From: Ananas comosus
Lineage: Eukaryota; Streptophyta; Magnoliopsida; Poales; Bromeliaceae
DNA: 64,000 nt
NCBI RefSeq assembly: GCF_001540865.1
Contig: NC_033629.1
Location: 1,263,490 to 1,327,489 of the forward strand
Direction: 5' to 3'
Part shown: positions 1 through 12,600 of the stretch, in pieces
How positions within the stretch are numbered: the stretch's first letter is position 1
Layout of the letters: each line of letters opens with the position of its first letter
The notes under the pieces: model-generated
Told to the model about the DNA's origin: nothing
The model's database searches: none
Seen by the model: the letters and a program-made list of their open reading frames with translations, nothing else
Translations under genes and position numbers: made by a program

Positions 1-2173
1 CATCAAAATATTCAAGCCATTTAGAGTTGCAAGGACAGTCATCATCTGAGTCATGGAATCCGCAAAGAAAATTCATAACGACATTTGTATAGTCCCACAA
101 GCTGCAATAGCCAACAGGTAATGATATAGTTACTGAATGCAAACTAGGTAATTATCAGGGTTAACTAGATGTTGGCATCAGACTAAAGAATCAAGAGGGT
201 ATAAAAACTTTAGCCTCATTTACAAAGCCAAAATTTAAATCATGTATATGTTTAATGTAATTTGGAAGTTGGAACACTAACAAAAACCAACCGAAGGGCA
301 GAATTTAAGATTTTCTTTCAAACACTTGCATAGTTGCACCCCAAGGTACAAGCTTTTTATTCCTTCAGGAAAAAATTTAAAACCACCTATAGAGAACATA
401 TAACTATAAAACGATTAAACAAGCATCTTAACGTACAAATCTGATATAATCATGATTTCTCATTACATTATGTGAAAGAGCTAAAGTTTTGCACAGGAGG
501 GAACAATTTCTTTTTGAGAAAATCAAGGAAATAAAGATACCTATTTGTCACCAAGAATGTAGAACGGCCTGACTTTTTAATCATTTTAAGCATGGGCACA
601 ATTGATAAATCTTCATTGATGTACCTGGTAGTTCAAAAATAATAAATACTAGTGATGGCCAATCAGATTGTCGTCAGACTCAAGTGCTAATAAGCTTCTC
701 GATGATAGCACACACAGATCTAGGAAGATACTTTTCATCCTTTACATAGATTAGTTATTCCATACAAAAGTAATATTAGATATTTCCTACATAGAAATCA
801 CCTTCCAGGATCCATAGTAACCATCTTCTTCAATGTTCCATCACGATGACACAAGTCAACCGCAAATCTTACATCTCTACACATACCAGGATAACTGTAC
901 CAGGATTATAAGATAACTACTAATTAGCAAGAGTAAAAAAATAAATAATGAAAGCAAAGGTTTAGCAACAAGGCACAAGGTGGTGCTGAGCCTCGATCAG
1001 CATGGCATGCAATAGCACGGCACAACAAGGTGCCATGTCGACATGCTGGCACAGCCCGCAAGCAGCTGGCTCAAAGGGCCTCTGACCAACATGCTTTGGC
1101 ACAGCCCATAATATAAGAAAAATTTGCTCTTCGAAAGGCATAGGATCTTTCTACTACATGAGCAGCTCGTAATATAATAAGAAAGTTACTTCATAAAAAG
1201 CAGATAGTTAAAGATGGATGTTTTAGAATAAGCAAGCATGCCCTGGAAATAAACCTATCTATTTTCAGTGTCATAAACATAAAATGGATCAGAAATGCAT
1301 ACTCAGTGCCCCAAGGAACTTTTTCAGGATTATTATCGATGAAATCAACAAGCTGTGCAAATAGATATGCTTCAGCTAAAGAAAAAAGTGTATCAATAAC
1401 AACGTAGTCAGCCCCGTCAAATGAATCTCGTGTCAATGTGTTTCCGTAAGCAGCAACTTTTTCCTCCTTTGACATCTCCCTAAAGCCATGATATGCCACT
1501 TTTACATACTTGTGTCGATCCATCTGAAAAAGAAACGTCCTCAATAGTTAACGTCTGATAAATTAAATGATAAGTACAATGAAAGTGGAAATTTTCAACA
1601 TTTGGTAAGACTTCAATACAAAACAATGTGACAGTACAAGCATTAGATTGGCACCCAGGCACCGATTTTGCATTATGATAATGTTGTGAACACCAAATCA
1701 TTTCGCACTGAAAAGCTCTGGCATATTAAACACAACTGTACCGCAAGTTTGTTTCAAGTGTTCTAAAGAAGCACTTCTGCTGTCTATAAGTAGATTTTAT
1801 CGCAATAAAAGATTAGGTAAAATCTGTCTATGATCAATTATTTGTATCATCTCAGAAACCAAACACAAAACAAATCGTATCTTCAAACGCATAACAACAA
1901 AGGTTTTACTTTGAAGTGGGTAATTGGTGACACTGATTCAAACAGAGAAAATGGCAGATGCAGATATCTTGCTAACTACTATGCCAAAAGCATAATATCA
2001 TAGAAAGCAAAGACTGTAACAAAAAAAATGACCTTCAAGATATTTCCTCTCTTTTTATCAAGAACTAGTCCCCTGACCATGTACTTCCAGTCGAAATTCC
2101 ATTTCAATAGCTGCAACATCAGACCATGTGCTAGCATCAATATGACAGTTTCAAAATGTAGAGATATACATAC

Positions 2174-2242
<69 letters not shown>

Positions 2243-3143
2243 AAGGAGTTAAATGATCTTAATAATACTCGGAATCAACTGTTCACTTAAAAAATGTAAA
2301 AAAGTAGAGAGAAACAAAGCCTACTCCGAAAGCGAAGGAAAGAGTAACAAAGTAATAAACTATTTATACAATAACTTAGGCTGCACAGGTAATTTGCATG
2401 AGAAAAGTATAAGATATATTGCTAACTTGCAATCAATGAAGAAATAGAATAGATTAATTGCCATATTCCTAAAGTCAAGGTATAATGAGTACTAATGCTA
2501 ATTTTTCGCTAGAACCGGCTAAAAGGTGTATTATCTTCTTTCCATACTATGCAATAAAATCTCAAGAAAACAAAATTTGAGCAAATTCTGAGCTAATTTC
2601 TATCACGTTTTCTCAAAATAAAGAGAATGTAAACCAATAACCACCTAAATGTTTCGTAAATATCAAGTCGAAAGCCTTATTTAGGCAAAAAGTATGAATC
2701 AACAGCGGAAGAACAAATCATTGTCATCAGTGAGCTCTAACAAACTCAAAAACAAAAAGAAATTAGCAAAGATTCAACATGCAATGAACCTCGTCGGGAT
2801 ACTTCAGATCGTTAACGAGCTTAGCAATGGTGCCCTGATAAGCCAACGCCTCGAACGTCTCCGGCTTGTACTGCGCCAGCGTATAATCCATATCAAACCC
2901 TACAGCGGTGATGTTCTTCATGTTCAGCGACCTGTTGCAGAAGATCTGCTTCCCCATGGGGATGCTCAGCCCCGATCCCGACGACGACCAAACCCTCCCT
3001 TCATCGCCACCCCTCAAATCGCCCATCGCCCTTATCTCACCCTTCCCCGCCGCCTCCGCCGCCGCCATGGACGGCCTCGGCAAGCTCGAAACCCTACGAC
3101 TGCACCCTGATCCGAGCATTAGACCCCCCTTCCGATCCATCAA
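1..3143 (-). CDS. HAD-superfamily cytosolic purine 5'-nucleotidase-like protein, 5' part (3' end off window)
   Basis: Exons read on the minus strand: 2790-3143, 2033-2110, 1303-1523, 802-894, 541-624 and 1-111 (continues left). All junctions are GT-AG and keep frame. Exon 1 carries the HAD motif I, GFDMDYTLA, with the nucleophile and acid/base aspartates near residues 84 and 86, preceded by a typical KQIFCNRSLNMKNITAVGFD context. Later exons give the family blocks WKYMVRGLVLDKKRGN, DRHKYVKVAYHGFRE, DVRFAVDLCHRDGTLKK and LWDYTNVVMNFLCG. The family (NT5C2-like) dephosphorylates purine nucleoside monophosphates with Mg2+; cytosolic location is inferred. Start: the first ATG is at 3143 (a second follows at 3140); about 60 variable residues precede the conserved core, so the true start could be an internal Met. 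Catalytic motifs II to IV lie partly outside the window, so activity cannot be judged. Confidence 0.9.
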
Positions 3144-3335
3144 AAATCAAAAACGAAGCAAAATCGGTAGAGAAATAGATCGAGAACCGAGATCGACGGA
3201 TCGCTCACCTCTAGGGTTTGCGGAGGGTGAGGAGAGGAGGAGGAGGAGAGAGAGGGAGGAGGAAGCGGGGTCGGAGAGCGCGGAGACGCAAAGGGCGGCG
3301 ACGGACCTCTTGGGGAGCCACATCCTCCTCGGGGG

Positions 3336-3343
3336 TTTATATA
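3336..3343 (-). promoter_or_regulatory. Probable TATA box of the 5'-nucleotidase gene
   Basis: On the minus strand the bases read TATATAAA, about 190 bp upstream of the proposed start codon and in a GC-rich setting, so the match stands out. Transcription would be expected to start near 3305-3310 and give a purine/pyrimidine-rich leader of about 165 bases. No transcript evidence is available. Confidence 0.45.
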
Positions 3344-4995
3344 GGCATGAGCGGGCGTTCGCGCGCGAGGGGGGAAAGGGGGAATACGATCCCCCGCCGC
3401 CCCCCTTCGCGACTCCTCCGCTCCGCGACGATGATGTGGTGGTGGTCGTGTCGGTGGTGGTAGTAACGGCCCTCGCGGACGACGTCTACTACGATCCCAT
3501 CCCCGATGCTTCGAACACTGGGAGGAGACAGATGCGGTGCGGTGGTCCCCAGGAACAAAAATTATGCGAACCCCCGCGCGACTATTCCGATGCCCCCGAG
3601 TCAGCTTTTGCCACGTGGCGGCATACTATTGGATGAAATGGGGATTCTTATGTTGCGCCGCGGAGTAGGGGATCCGGGGAGGGACTATGGCGGGGGAATT
3701 GAAACGGAAAGAGAGCTTGTGCGGGAAACGAAGGGGTGGAACTTGTGTTGCATATACATATATGAGCATCAACCAATGTGGATAACGGGCGGCGAATAGG
3801 ATATCGCCACGTGGCGAGATGCCGAGTTGGAGGCCTAAATTGGTCGGATAAATGAGGAGGTTTTTGACCCGTTTTGGTGTCCACATGTTTCTTCGTCACG
3901 CCATTTGCGCGATAACTTGGATAATAATAATGTGTGTCGCAGAGTTTGGAACTAAAAAAAATTGTGCTATCTAAAAAAAAATCTGTTATTTGGACCAGGT
4001 AAGGTATCTTTTAGTTATTCTTGTCTCGACCACTTGCTAAAGTAACTTGTTTTTAGTATGTAGTGGAGAAATACTGGTTTTTTATTCGAATTTTGATGCT
4101 TGAGCGACTGCAAAAGGGAGAAGGAATAAGTTGAGAGGTGGGGGGTTGAGGGGAAGGAGCATCGCTTTTGGCTTCGAGGAGAAGTGCACGATTCGACACG
4201 AGTTGCAGAACAACGAGTTCGAATATTCCCTTTTTGGATAAGATGGATCCATGGTGGAGAGATTGCAACGCGACTACAAAGGAAAAGATGCAAGAACATG
4301 TTGGATATGAGTGTTGCATCATTTTTTACTACTTGGGGCTCGATTAGATTCAATGTTCGTATGCATTTAGATAACTTAATTGAGGGTTATCATGACTTGC
4401 GAGAATGATTATTGAGAGAAAGGTTTCTATAGTTTGTATAAGAATAATATCCTTTAACCAATTGCGCCATTTGTCGTAAAAAGTAGACATAATCACAAAC
4501 TAGTGCATTATCTTTGATCTTATCTTCACAAACAAAGACTTTTTATTGTTGATTTTCATATGTCAAGTTTGTTCAATTCTAACAAGAGAAAATAAGAGCG
4601 AAAGAGGAAATAAACAGAATGGTTTGGTATTGAAAATTTTTTTTCTTATATTGATTTCAAAATGTGCTATTCAGGTAGTGTTTATAGAACTTTTCGTTAA
4701 AAAATGGTGAGATTTTTTTTTTGTTGGGTCCAGTACTATGCATACAAACTCTACATCATCGGCTATAGATGTCACAACAACCATTCCTAAGGGAAGGAAA
4801 AGTGAATTAAAATTGAAAAATGAAGTCCCACTAACAAATTATATATATGAAATTATGACTTCAATTTGTCTTTGAAAAATTCTGCATGACATATTGGAAG
4901 AATGCCTATACTACGAAATAAAATGTATATGTATATTTATATGCGAAATCTTTCGCGCTTTAATCGATCTTCTACTAAGCCGTTTCGTTAGGCGA
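3344..4995. other. Intergenic, no supported gene
   Basis: The first 500 bases are GC-rich and look like the distal promoter of the minus-strand nucleotidase gene. The rest becomes AT-rich. Short open frames occur here, but none has a recognisable domain, splice partners or conserved wording. No repeat structure was noticed. Confidence 0.4.
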
Positions 4996-6319
4996 TCACG
5001 AAGCTTCGACCAAATACAATCTGCAACACGGCGTCCCGTCATCGGGATGAGTCTGCACAGACCTTGGCAACTTCCGAACCTTTTCGAACAAATTTTCCGG
5101 GTCGTGCAGCAGCCCAAAATGCGCGTCGGGATCCCCTATCTGCGACAATTTCACCCTCGAGAACCCGATAGTCGGTAGCAAATGATCGGGCCAGTCGCTG
5201 TAGAAATGGTATGTGCCCGAATTCGAGAGCGAAAGCGAGGATTTGTTCATGAAGTCGGCGAGGAGGGTCATCCGAGCCAGTGCGCAATTCGCAGCTATGG
5301 ATTCGAGCACATTCATCGCGTTATGTTGGGGAAGGTAATACAATATGCCTTCGAGAACCCACACGGCGGTTTTGTTTGGGTTGAATCCGTGTTTTCGGAG
5401 CTTTTCGAGCCAGTCGTGTTCTCTAAGATCGGCGGGGACTCGGACCAGAGACTTGGCCTGCAATGTTACCCTTTGGTGACACGGCGATATCGTCGCTTCG
5501 TGTATGATTTCGGCTTTCGTTTTTAGGAGTTCCGGGAAGTCGACTTCGAACACGGCGCACTCTTTTAAGCAGCTGAGACGGTAAGCTCTTGCATCCATGC
5601 CTGTGTTGGAGTGGTAGTTAAAACAGTTATTTCGGTTAGAAGCTAAGAACAGAGCAAATTATTTTTTAAAAGAGAAGCAAATAAAAAAAATTATCAACAA
5701 TTTAGGATTTTTGTGATTGGTTCCAAATCTCATTGCATCTGTTTTATCCATTTCAATAAACTCTTCAAGTAAATTAGGTAAAAATTTCAATTTGTGATTG
5801 GTCCCGAATAGCCATTGTTACAAACTTGGCAATTAGGAACAAATTCCATTAGGTTGGAAAAAATTCACTATTGATCAAAAAAGAATTTGGAATATATAGT
5901 TTGGTCATTATAATATACACACATAAATAAACATTTACTACACAAAAAAAAAAAAACATATAAAGACATAATTATTTTATGTTTGAAGGTAAGATCAACT
6001 CCGAGCTTCTCATTTCAAGAGGAGAAGCAACTAAAAAAACAAAAACTAATTCATTTGTCAATTGCATAACTCATAAACTTCTGGATTTTTTTTTTTTTTG
6101 ATAACTTTTTTTTTTGACCAACCAAAGCACTTTGAATTACTCTCTTATCTCTTTTATTAAATCACTAAATCATCATTATATGTAACATTTCAAACATATA
6201 ACAACGCAAATTTAAATTAAATATAAAACTCAGAATCTGCTACTCTGATGCGGTATTCTAAAGATTTGCCAACCTGCGCCGAGGAGAACCACCTGCGGCA
6301 CGTGCGCCCTCGGCGTCAT
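4996..6319 (-). CDS. Leucine carboxyl methyltransferase (LCMT/PPM)-family SAM-dependent methyltransferase, short or N-terminally truncated
   Basis: Two exons on the minus strand: 6274-6319 and 4996-5600, joined with phase 1, total 651 bp (216 aa). The junction rebuilds the SAM-binding motif I, VVLLGAGMDARAYRL, which strongly supports the splice (donor GCAG/GTTGGC, acceptor ACAG/GC). The second exon carries the family post-motif VWVLEGILYYL and a C-terminal block with GFSRVKLSQIGDPDAHFGL. The family methylates carboxyl groups or small molecules; the substrate of this plant branch is unknown to me. Oddity: plant homologues of this type are usually well over 300 residues and have about 100 residues before motif I. 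Here only 15 residues (starting MTPRAHVPQ) precede it, and no matching upstream exon was seen before the low-complexity 6324-6560 region. It may be a truncated copy, a pseudogene, or have a distant first exon. Confidence 0.7.
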
Positions 6320-6572
6320 CCTCTTGGGACATGGTGGTAATGGTGGGGAGGGGATTGCATTGTGTTTACTTTGGGGTTATGTAATTTTGGGTTTGAGTGA
6401 AGTGTGGGGGAGAGGGGGTGAGGGGATAAGGAGGAGAGGAACACCACACGTTGTTGCTATAGCTACTACGTACTACAGCGGAGAAATTATTAGAGAGGAA
6501 CGGGACGGGAGAGAGGAGTGGGTGGTGGTGATATTAATTTGAGCGAAGGAGGAGATTACACGATGGTGCGTG

Positions 6573-6598
6573 TGCGCGCGCGCGCGCGCGCGCGCGCA
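6573..6598. repeat. (GC)n microsatellite
   Basis: Thirteen consecutive GC dinucleotides preceded by GTGCGTGT. Alternating purine-pyrimidine sequence of this type can adopt Z-DNA. It lies in an otherwise gene-free region about 250 bp upstream of the truncated methyltransferase. Confidence 0.9.
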
Positions 6599-6599
6599 T

Positions 6600-7159
6600 G
6601 TTTTGTATTGATAGATACGTCGCAATATAGTGTTGTGACCCATATGGACGGACCATTGGTTTTGACTCTTCAGTGTCTTATTTATTTATTTATTTATTGT
6701 GGTAAATGTGTATTAAAATTATCTGAATTACGGATTATTTTAAATTTATTATTTAATTTTTAAAGAATTTAAATTTATTATTTAATTTTTAAAAATTTAA
6801 ATTTATTTATTTAATTTTTTAATTTATATATTTGAGTCAGTTAACAATACTTTGGCTTCAAAATTTAGATTGTTTTTTTATTGTAATTAATTTACAAGTG
6901 GGAGAATTGTATGAAATATGTTAACTAAACATGTTAAGATAAACAATATATTTAAATTTTGAAGTCAAAGTACTCAAAATAAATAAATTGAAAGATTAAA
7001 TAATAAAAATTAAACTTTAAAAATGTTGGATAGTCCGTTCAAAATTGTGTATAGTTCGTATAAATTATTATTATTAACATGAGGTTTTTCAAACTAGTGA
7101 GGCCTTTTTTTCATTTTTCTTGNTTTTTTTTTTGGTTTACTTAGTTCGAACAAACTGTA
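6600..7159. other. AT-rich intergenic sequence with a sequence ambiguity
   Basis: Short ATTTA/TTTAAATT direct repeats (about 6680-6830) and no coding signal. Base 7123 is an N inside a poly-T stretch, indicating an unresolved homopolymer. Confidence 0.5.
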
Positions 7160-7335
7160 CACTACGAGAATTAATATTTTTAACGACCATATATCAACGA
7201 TAGGAGTTAATTTTGGTCGTTAAAAATGCACAAATCATTATTCCCGCGCAATGTGGCAAATTAGTTGGACCTTTAACGACCAATATTATTTTCATCGTTT
7301 CAGATGTTAATCCTGTCGTTAAATTTCTTTTAAGG
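7160..7335. mobile_element. Remnant of a CACTA-like or related non-autonomous element
   Basis: Begins with CACTACGAGAA, close to the CACTACAAGAAA end of plant CACTA (En/Spm) transposons, followed by a hairpin in which TTTTTAACGACCA (about 7178) pairs with TGGTCGTTAAAAA (about 7213). Further TTAACGAC/GTCGTTAA pairs continue to about 7325. The opposite terminus was not found, so only one end seems to remain. Confidence 0.45.
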
Positions 7336-7339
7336 TTAA

Positions 7340-8684
7340 ACTTGCAGCATGAGAGTGAGTTACTCATCAAATAATTTTTTTTATTAACGGATGATTGGGA
7401 AGATAACATTATTTCTCATGTAAATTATCATTTTAAATTGTTATAGTTGGAACAGCAATCTATTTTAAGTATTGCTCTATAACTCTATCTATATATAATG
7501 TCCAACTAAATTTTAATACAAACTATTGGTGTATATATTTGAAAAATAGAAATTAGCTACAAAATAATATAAAAAGTGTCAACGAGTCGATCAAATCGAG
7601 ACACGAAATATCCTTATTTTTAAGGAGATTCAAATCCTCTTTAAGGAGATTTAAACCCTCTGCAATTTGCAAAATCTTTGAACCGATGCAGCAAGACACT
7701 TACTTGTCCCTTCCAAAATATAATGACTTGATTCTCGTCGTATGGCTTCACCAGCTCTATACAAATGAATGAGCTCAAAACTTTACCAAAATAACACCTT
7801 TTTTTGATCTTTTCGCTCTCAAATAGAATATAGATTAGTGAGATTGTAGTTTTTCATTGTTGTTTTTCAAAGAGTAGAGTAGCTTTCATTTTATAGGCCC
7901 TAGTATAGACCTGGAAGTTACAAAGTATTAAAAAGTCTTAGGTTACATAGCATTTAGTGTAAGTTTATATATTGTAAGTTAGAGCAATTAAGTGCATAGA
8001 AATTTACAACAGTAATAAGTTTAGTAGTGTATACGTTAGATCTCTTAGATCTCTTAGGTTCAAAACCCACCAATTGAAAGGTAGGTCCGTTAGATCACCT
8101 TCAATGCATAAGTTATTATAAATTAAAATTTTCATATTCAATAATAAAAATATAACAACACAAACAAATTAAATAATAAATTTAAACTCTCATACAATTA
8201 GATTTGTAGTGTACTAGTAAGCATATACAATTTAAATTGTTAACAAAAAGGAATGTTTTTTTGAGCAAATTAAGTCCTTTCTCTCTTTAGTGTAGAGCGC
8301 CAAGCTACTTTCTTCCTTATTCCATCTACATGATAAATTATCGCAAACATTAATAATAAAAAAATTTTAAAAAATAAAATAAAAATCTAAGACTTTTTTG
8401 ACTAAATAGCATTTTTATTTCCTTCTTTGTTTTTTTGTTAGAAGGTACAAACAAAGTGACAAATCTTCCTTTTCCCACTTATGCCATATTAGCAGGGGAT
8501 GAGCTAAAAAATCTAATTTTAATACTTTTATAAATTAAAATTTTGAAATTTAATTTTCATATTTAATTTAATTACTGCAGGTCATAACGGTTTCTCCACT
8601 TTTCAATCATTTACTTGATGCGTCGGAACGAATTTAGAACGATTAGAGACTTATCAGGACGGAAGCTCCGTTAAGGATTTATTT
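7340..8684. other. AT-rich intergenic sequence, no supported gene
   Basis: Contains simple AT-rich stretches and short direct repeats (for example GTTAGATCTCTTAGATCTCTTAGG near 8035). No open frame with a recognisable domain was seen on either strand. Confidence 0.4.
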
Positions 8685-9117
8685 TCTAAATAACCTTTAA
8701 AAATATTATAATTAGCTAAATAATCCTAAACAAAAATTGACAAAATAACCTATATTTGTCAAGTCAGTGTGGAAGTAAAATTTTATTTTAAAAACGGTGA
8801 ATTGTTTATCATCTTTGTAAAGACGGTGAACAATTTATCGTCTTCATAATATCCTAATAAGGCGGTGAATCGTTTATCGTTTTCTTAAAAGATTATTTCT
8901 TAAAATTATTTATGCTGTTGAGATAAGAAAAAGACGGCGAATGAATGATTCATCGCTTTTATGAAAAATAAAAAGACGGTGAATCGTTTATCGTCTTTAT
9001 AAAGATGTTGCACGATTCATCGTTTTTAAGAAAAAATTTCATCATGTTGCTTAGTCAGCAAAAAAAAATAGACTGTGATTATTTTTCTAAATCTAAATTT
9101 TTATAAGGTTATTTCCA
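8685..9117. mobile_element. Foldback MITE-like element with internal GACGGTGAA repeats
   Basis: The ends form an imperfect terminal inverted repeat: TAAATAACCTTTAAAAAT near 8692 mirrors ATTTTTATAAGGTTATTT near 9098-9116. The interior holds at least four copies of a motif like AAGACGGTGAATCGTTTATCG in both orientations (about 8795-9035), so the strand can fold on itself. No coding capacity. The structure is typical of a non-autonomous miniature inverted-repeat element; the superfamily cannot be assigned by eye. Confidence 0.55.
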
Positions 9118-9610
9118 CATTAAGTCCGCACCATCGTCTATTGTCCATTTGCATCCGTACGGATTTCTCCTTCTATCTGGGGTGAGGCCGTTGGCGGCCG
9201 AACCGGCCGGGTCGGTGACTCCCGGAGCGGTAAATGTTCTCTAAACTTCTCTACTCTACACCGTCATTACAGGAACACAATATAAAATGAATAATTATTA
9301 TAATACTAATAATGAAAAAAAGAGTTCCTTCAGAAAGAATTTTTTAGCTTCCACTCCTAAAATAAAAAAAAAATTTATTAAAATTAAAAATTAAAAATTA
9401 AATCACCACCACCTTTGATGTTTGATACACTAACTAACTACAGCTGAGGAGAAAAATCTCCTCCGACCTTTCACCGACACCTCTCTCTCTCTACCCACTC
9501 TTTTCCACTAAATTACACATATACCCTCTTCTTCTTCTTCTTCTTCGATTCCCACTCCCTCGATGGCGCTCCCGCTCGCTTAGGGTTTGCACGAGCTTCT
9601 TCCCTTGACA

Positions 9611-12600
9611 ATGGCGGGGTTGCGACTGGGGCGGAGCGGTGCCAAGCGGGGGCCGTTGGGGTTCGTGGCCAAGGTGTCGCTCGCCGTAGTGTTGGGGCTC
9701 TCCTTCGTCGTCATTTGGTCCACCTTCTCCCCCTCTACCTCCTCCGCCGATGTCTCCACCAAGAGAAGTAGCTTCGGCGACATCTCCGATCCCGAAGTGG
9801 AGCTCCCGGGAAAGAAGAAGGAGACGAAGAAGAGCTCGAACGCGCACGCGATCGAGGGTGGAAATGGGAATCGGAACGGATCCGCGGCAGGAATTGTGGA
9901 GGGGGGGAAGGGGGGAGGGGTAGAGGAGAGAGAAGAGGAGAAGAGTGGGGAGAAGGAGGAAGGGGAGGTGGAAGAGAAAGAGGAGGCGGTGGCGCCCAAA
10001 AATGAAACCCTAGCTCCGGAGATCAAGGAGGAAGTGGGAGGAGAAGAGAAAGCGGAAGCGGAGGGATTGGAGGAAGTGAAAGATGGAGAAGATGAAGATA
10101 CAGAGGATGGCATTGATGTGAATTCGGAAGAGGATGCGGCAGATGGAGAGAATAGGAAGAAGGGGAAGAACAACAGCAAGAATAAGAAGAAATTGGGGCC
10201 ATTGTTCGATCCTGGAGCTCATTATCATTGGAAGCAATGTGGTGGAAAAAGTGGGCATAACTATATCCCCTGTGTGGATTACGAAGGAATCGGAGGCCAG
10301 CGCCACCACGAAAGGAGCTGCCCTAGATCGCCATTTATGTGCTTGGTTTCTCTACCAAAGGATTACAAACCGCCATTGCCTTGGCCCGAGAGAGAATTCA
10401 AGGTGACTCTTTTCCTTCAATCTGATGCAAACTTTGATTTTGTCCCCCCATTTTTGGTTTCTTTTCTACTTTTGGGAATTTATGACATAACTGTTATTTG
10501 ATGCTAGATATGGTATAGTAATGTGGGTCATCCGAGACTATCTGCATACATCAAAACGCAAAATTGGTTGAATCACTTGGGAGAGTACTTGTTGTTTCCG
10601 CGGGACGAGTCCGAGTTCAAGGGTGGAGCTCATAACTATGTTGATTCTGTTGAAGAGGTAAGATCTGTTTCTTCTGATTTGTTAGTTAGATTTAAGTTTC
10701 TCGGCAGTCAGCAGATGACCGCATCTGTTTATTCCAGTTTGTTGTGTTTTAGAGTATGTGTTTCTTCCTGGCAGAGGAAGCTCATTCAATTTGTTCTTTG
10801 TCATTGTTTCTCCTCAAGTTTGTTAAGGTCAAAGACACGCAGGCTGGCCACCTTTAGTATTGTCTTGTTGGATTGTTTGCAAACTTTATAATTGTATATT
10901 TTCTTGGAGAAATGGAGAAAAGAAAAATGCAGATACAACTTACTTTATTTCTTTGTTTTTCTTTAAGTAAACGAATTTGCAAGCTAACTGATGAGAAAAA
11001 GCTCAAGAATTTTGTCCTGAGTGCCTGTGGCTTCATAATTTTAGGGGGAAAAGAACAAATATAATACCAAATGCGGCCTTAGCTTTTTTAAATGATTGAA
11101 AGTTATAGGTGGATTGGAACTCACAAACAAATTTTGAAACCATATCAAGGAAGTCTCCGAAACATCAGTTAATCTGCAATTTATGATGATCTCTAGTTGT
11201 TTCTTCATGATCAAAGCAGTTGGAATTACATAAAATTTTAATTGACTTCCCTCTTTGTGCATTCTGACCCGCTATCCGTTATCAATGTTGACATAACATT
11301 CTTTTCATGCTTATGCTGAATCTCTTTGTTTCTCATGTAGATGGTACCTGACATTGAATGGGGTAAGAACATCCGTGTAGTATTGGACATTGGCTGTGTA
11401 AGTGCTAGCTTTGGAGCGATTCTACTTGAGAAAGGCGTGATAACATTGTCTTTAGGGCTGATGAATGATCAAACCGATCTAGCCCAAGTTGCGCTTGAGC
11501 GTGGTATACCTGCAATAGTGAGCAATTTGGGTTTGAGGAGGCTACCTTTTCCTAGTGGTGTATTTGATGCTATTCACTGTGGAGAATGCAACATACAATG
11601 GCATTCTAACGGTCGGTATATAGCATTGCAAGCTCTTGTTGTACCACTACATAAAGTATAACTTGTACTCGGTGAATTTAAATGTGAAACTGTGTCTGTA
11701 GGTGGACGACTGCTGCTAGAACTGAATAGAATCCTGCGTCCTGGAGGTTACTTCATTATATCTTCTAAACATGGTGACGTTGATAGTGAAGAAGGTACTG
11801 ACGTGTCAACGTCATTTATCTCTTGATAATCACATGATATAGGTTTGGTCAGAAAGAAGTGAAAAACTTAAAACTTGAATGTCTTAATGGCATTTTACCT
11901 TAAAACTTTGTTTTTACTCATTCTTTGATTTATTTTAAAACTTGAATGTCTTAATGGCATTTTACCTTAGAACTTTATTTTTATTCGTTCTTTGATTTAT
12001 TTTCATGGCAGTTCATTATAAATCAACCATCATGCCTGTTGCATAATATCCTTCAGTAGTTCAGTACATAAATGAAGAAATTTGGTCAAGTTATGATTAT
12101 TTCAATTTTGTGATGTTTTTATTTTTTTTTAACTCGCTGGATTCAACTGCCTTTGGACATACGATATTTCTTAATATTCATTTTCATATAAATTTGATCC
12201 TTCCTCTTTCCAGGAATGTCAAATTTGATGTCAGCAATATGTTGGAATGTCCTAGCACATAAAACCGATGATGTCAGTGAAGTGGGCATTAGAGTATATC
12301 AGAGGCCAGCATCAAATGATATATATGAGTTGAGAAGGAGAAGAGAACCTCGCTTCTGCAAGGAAGATGAAAATCAAGATGCTTCTTGGTAAGCTTGGAG
12401 TGACTTTGTTTCAGCCATTTTAGAATAATTTAGTCTGTGAAGTTTGTCCTGTGTAACACCTAAGTCCTTCAGCCAATTCACTGGCTGAAAAAGAAAATAC
12501 AAACATCAGCATTTAATTTGAGGACTAGAAGAAGTTCAGCCTCAATGAAATCTAATGATGATGCCTAATGTGCGCTCGCTTTTTAAGTAGTCCAATGAAG

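Noticed and set aside
2028..2243. Plus-strand open frame ending in an YIYIYI run
   Set aside because: It is the reverse shadow of nucleotidase exon 2033-2110 plus a (TA)n microsatellite.
3337..3799. Several overlapping GC-rich open frames upstream of the nucleotidase
   Set aside because: Low-complexity Arg/Val/Asp-rich translations with no family resemblance; better explained as promoter and leader sequence.
9491..10179. Minus-strand frames opposite the PMT28-like first exon
   Set aside because: Ser/Phe/Pro-rich reverse reading of the Glu/Lys-rich linker; no independent evidence.
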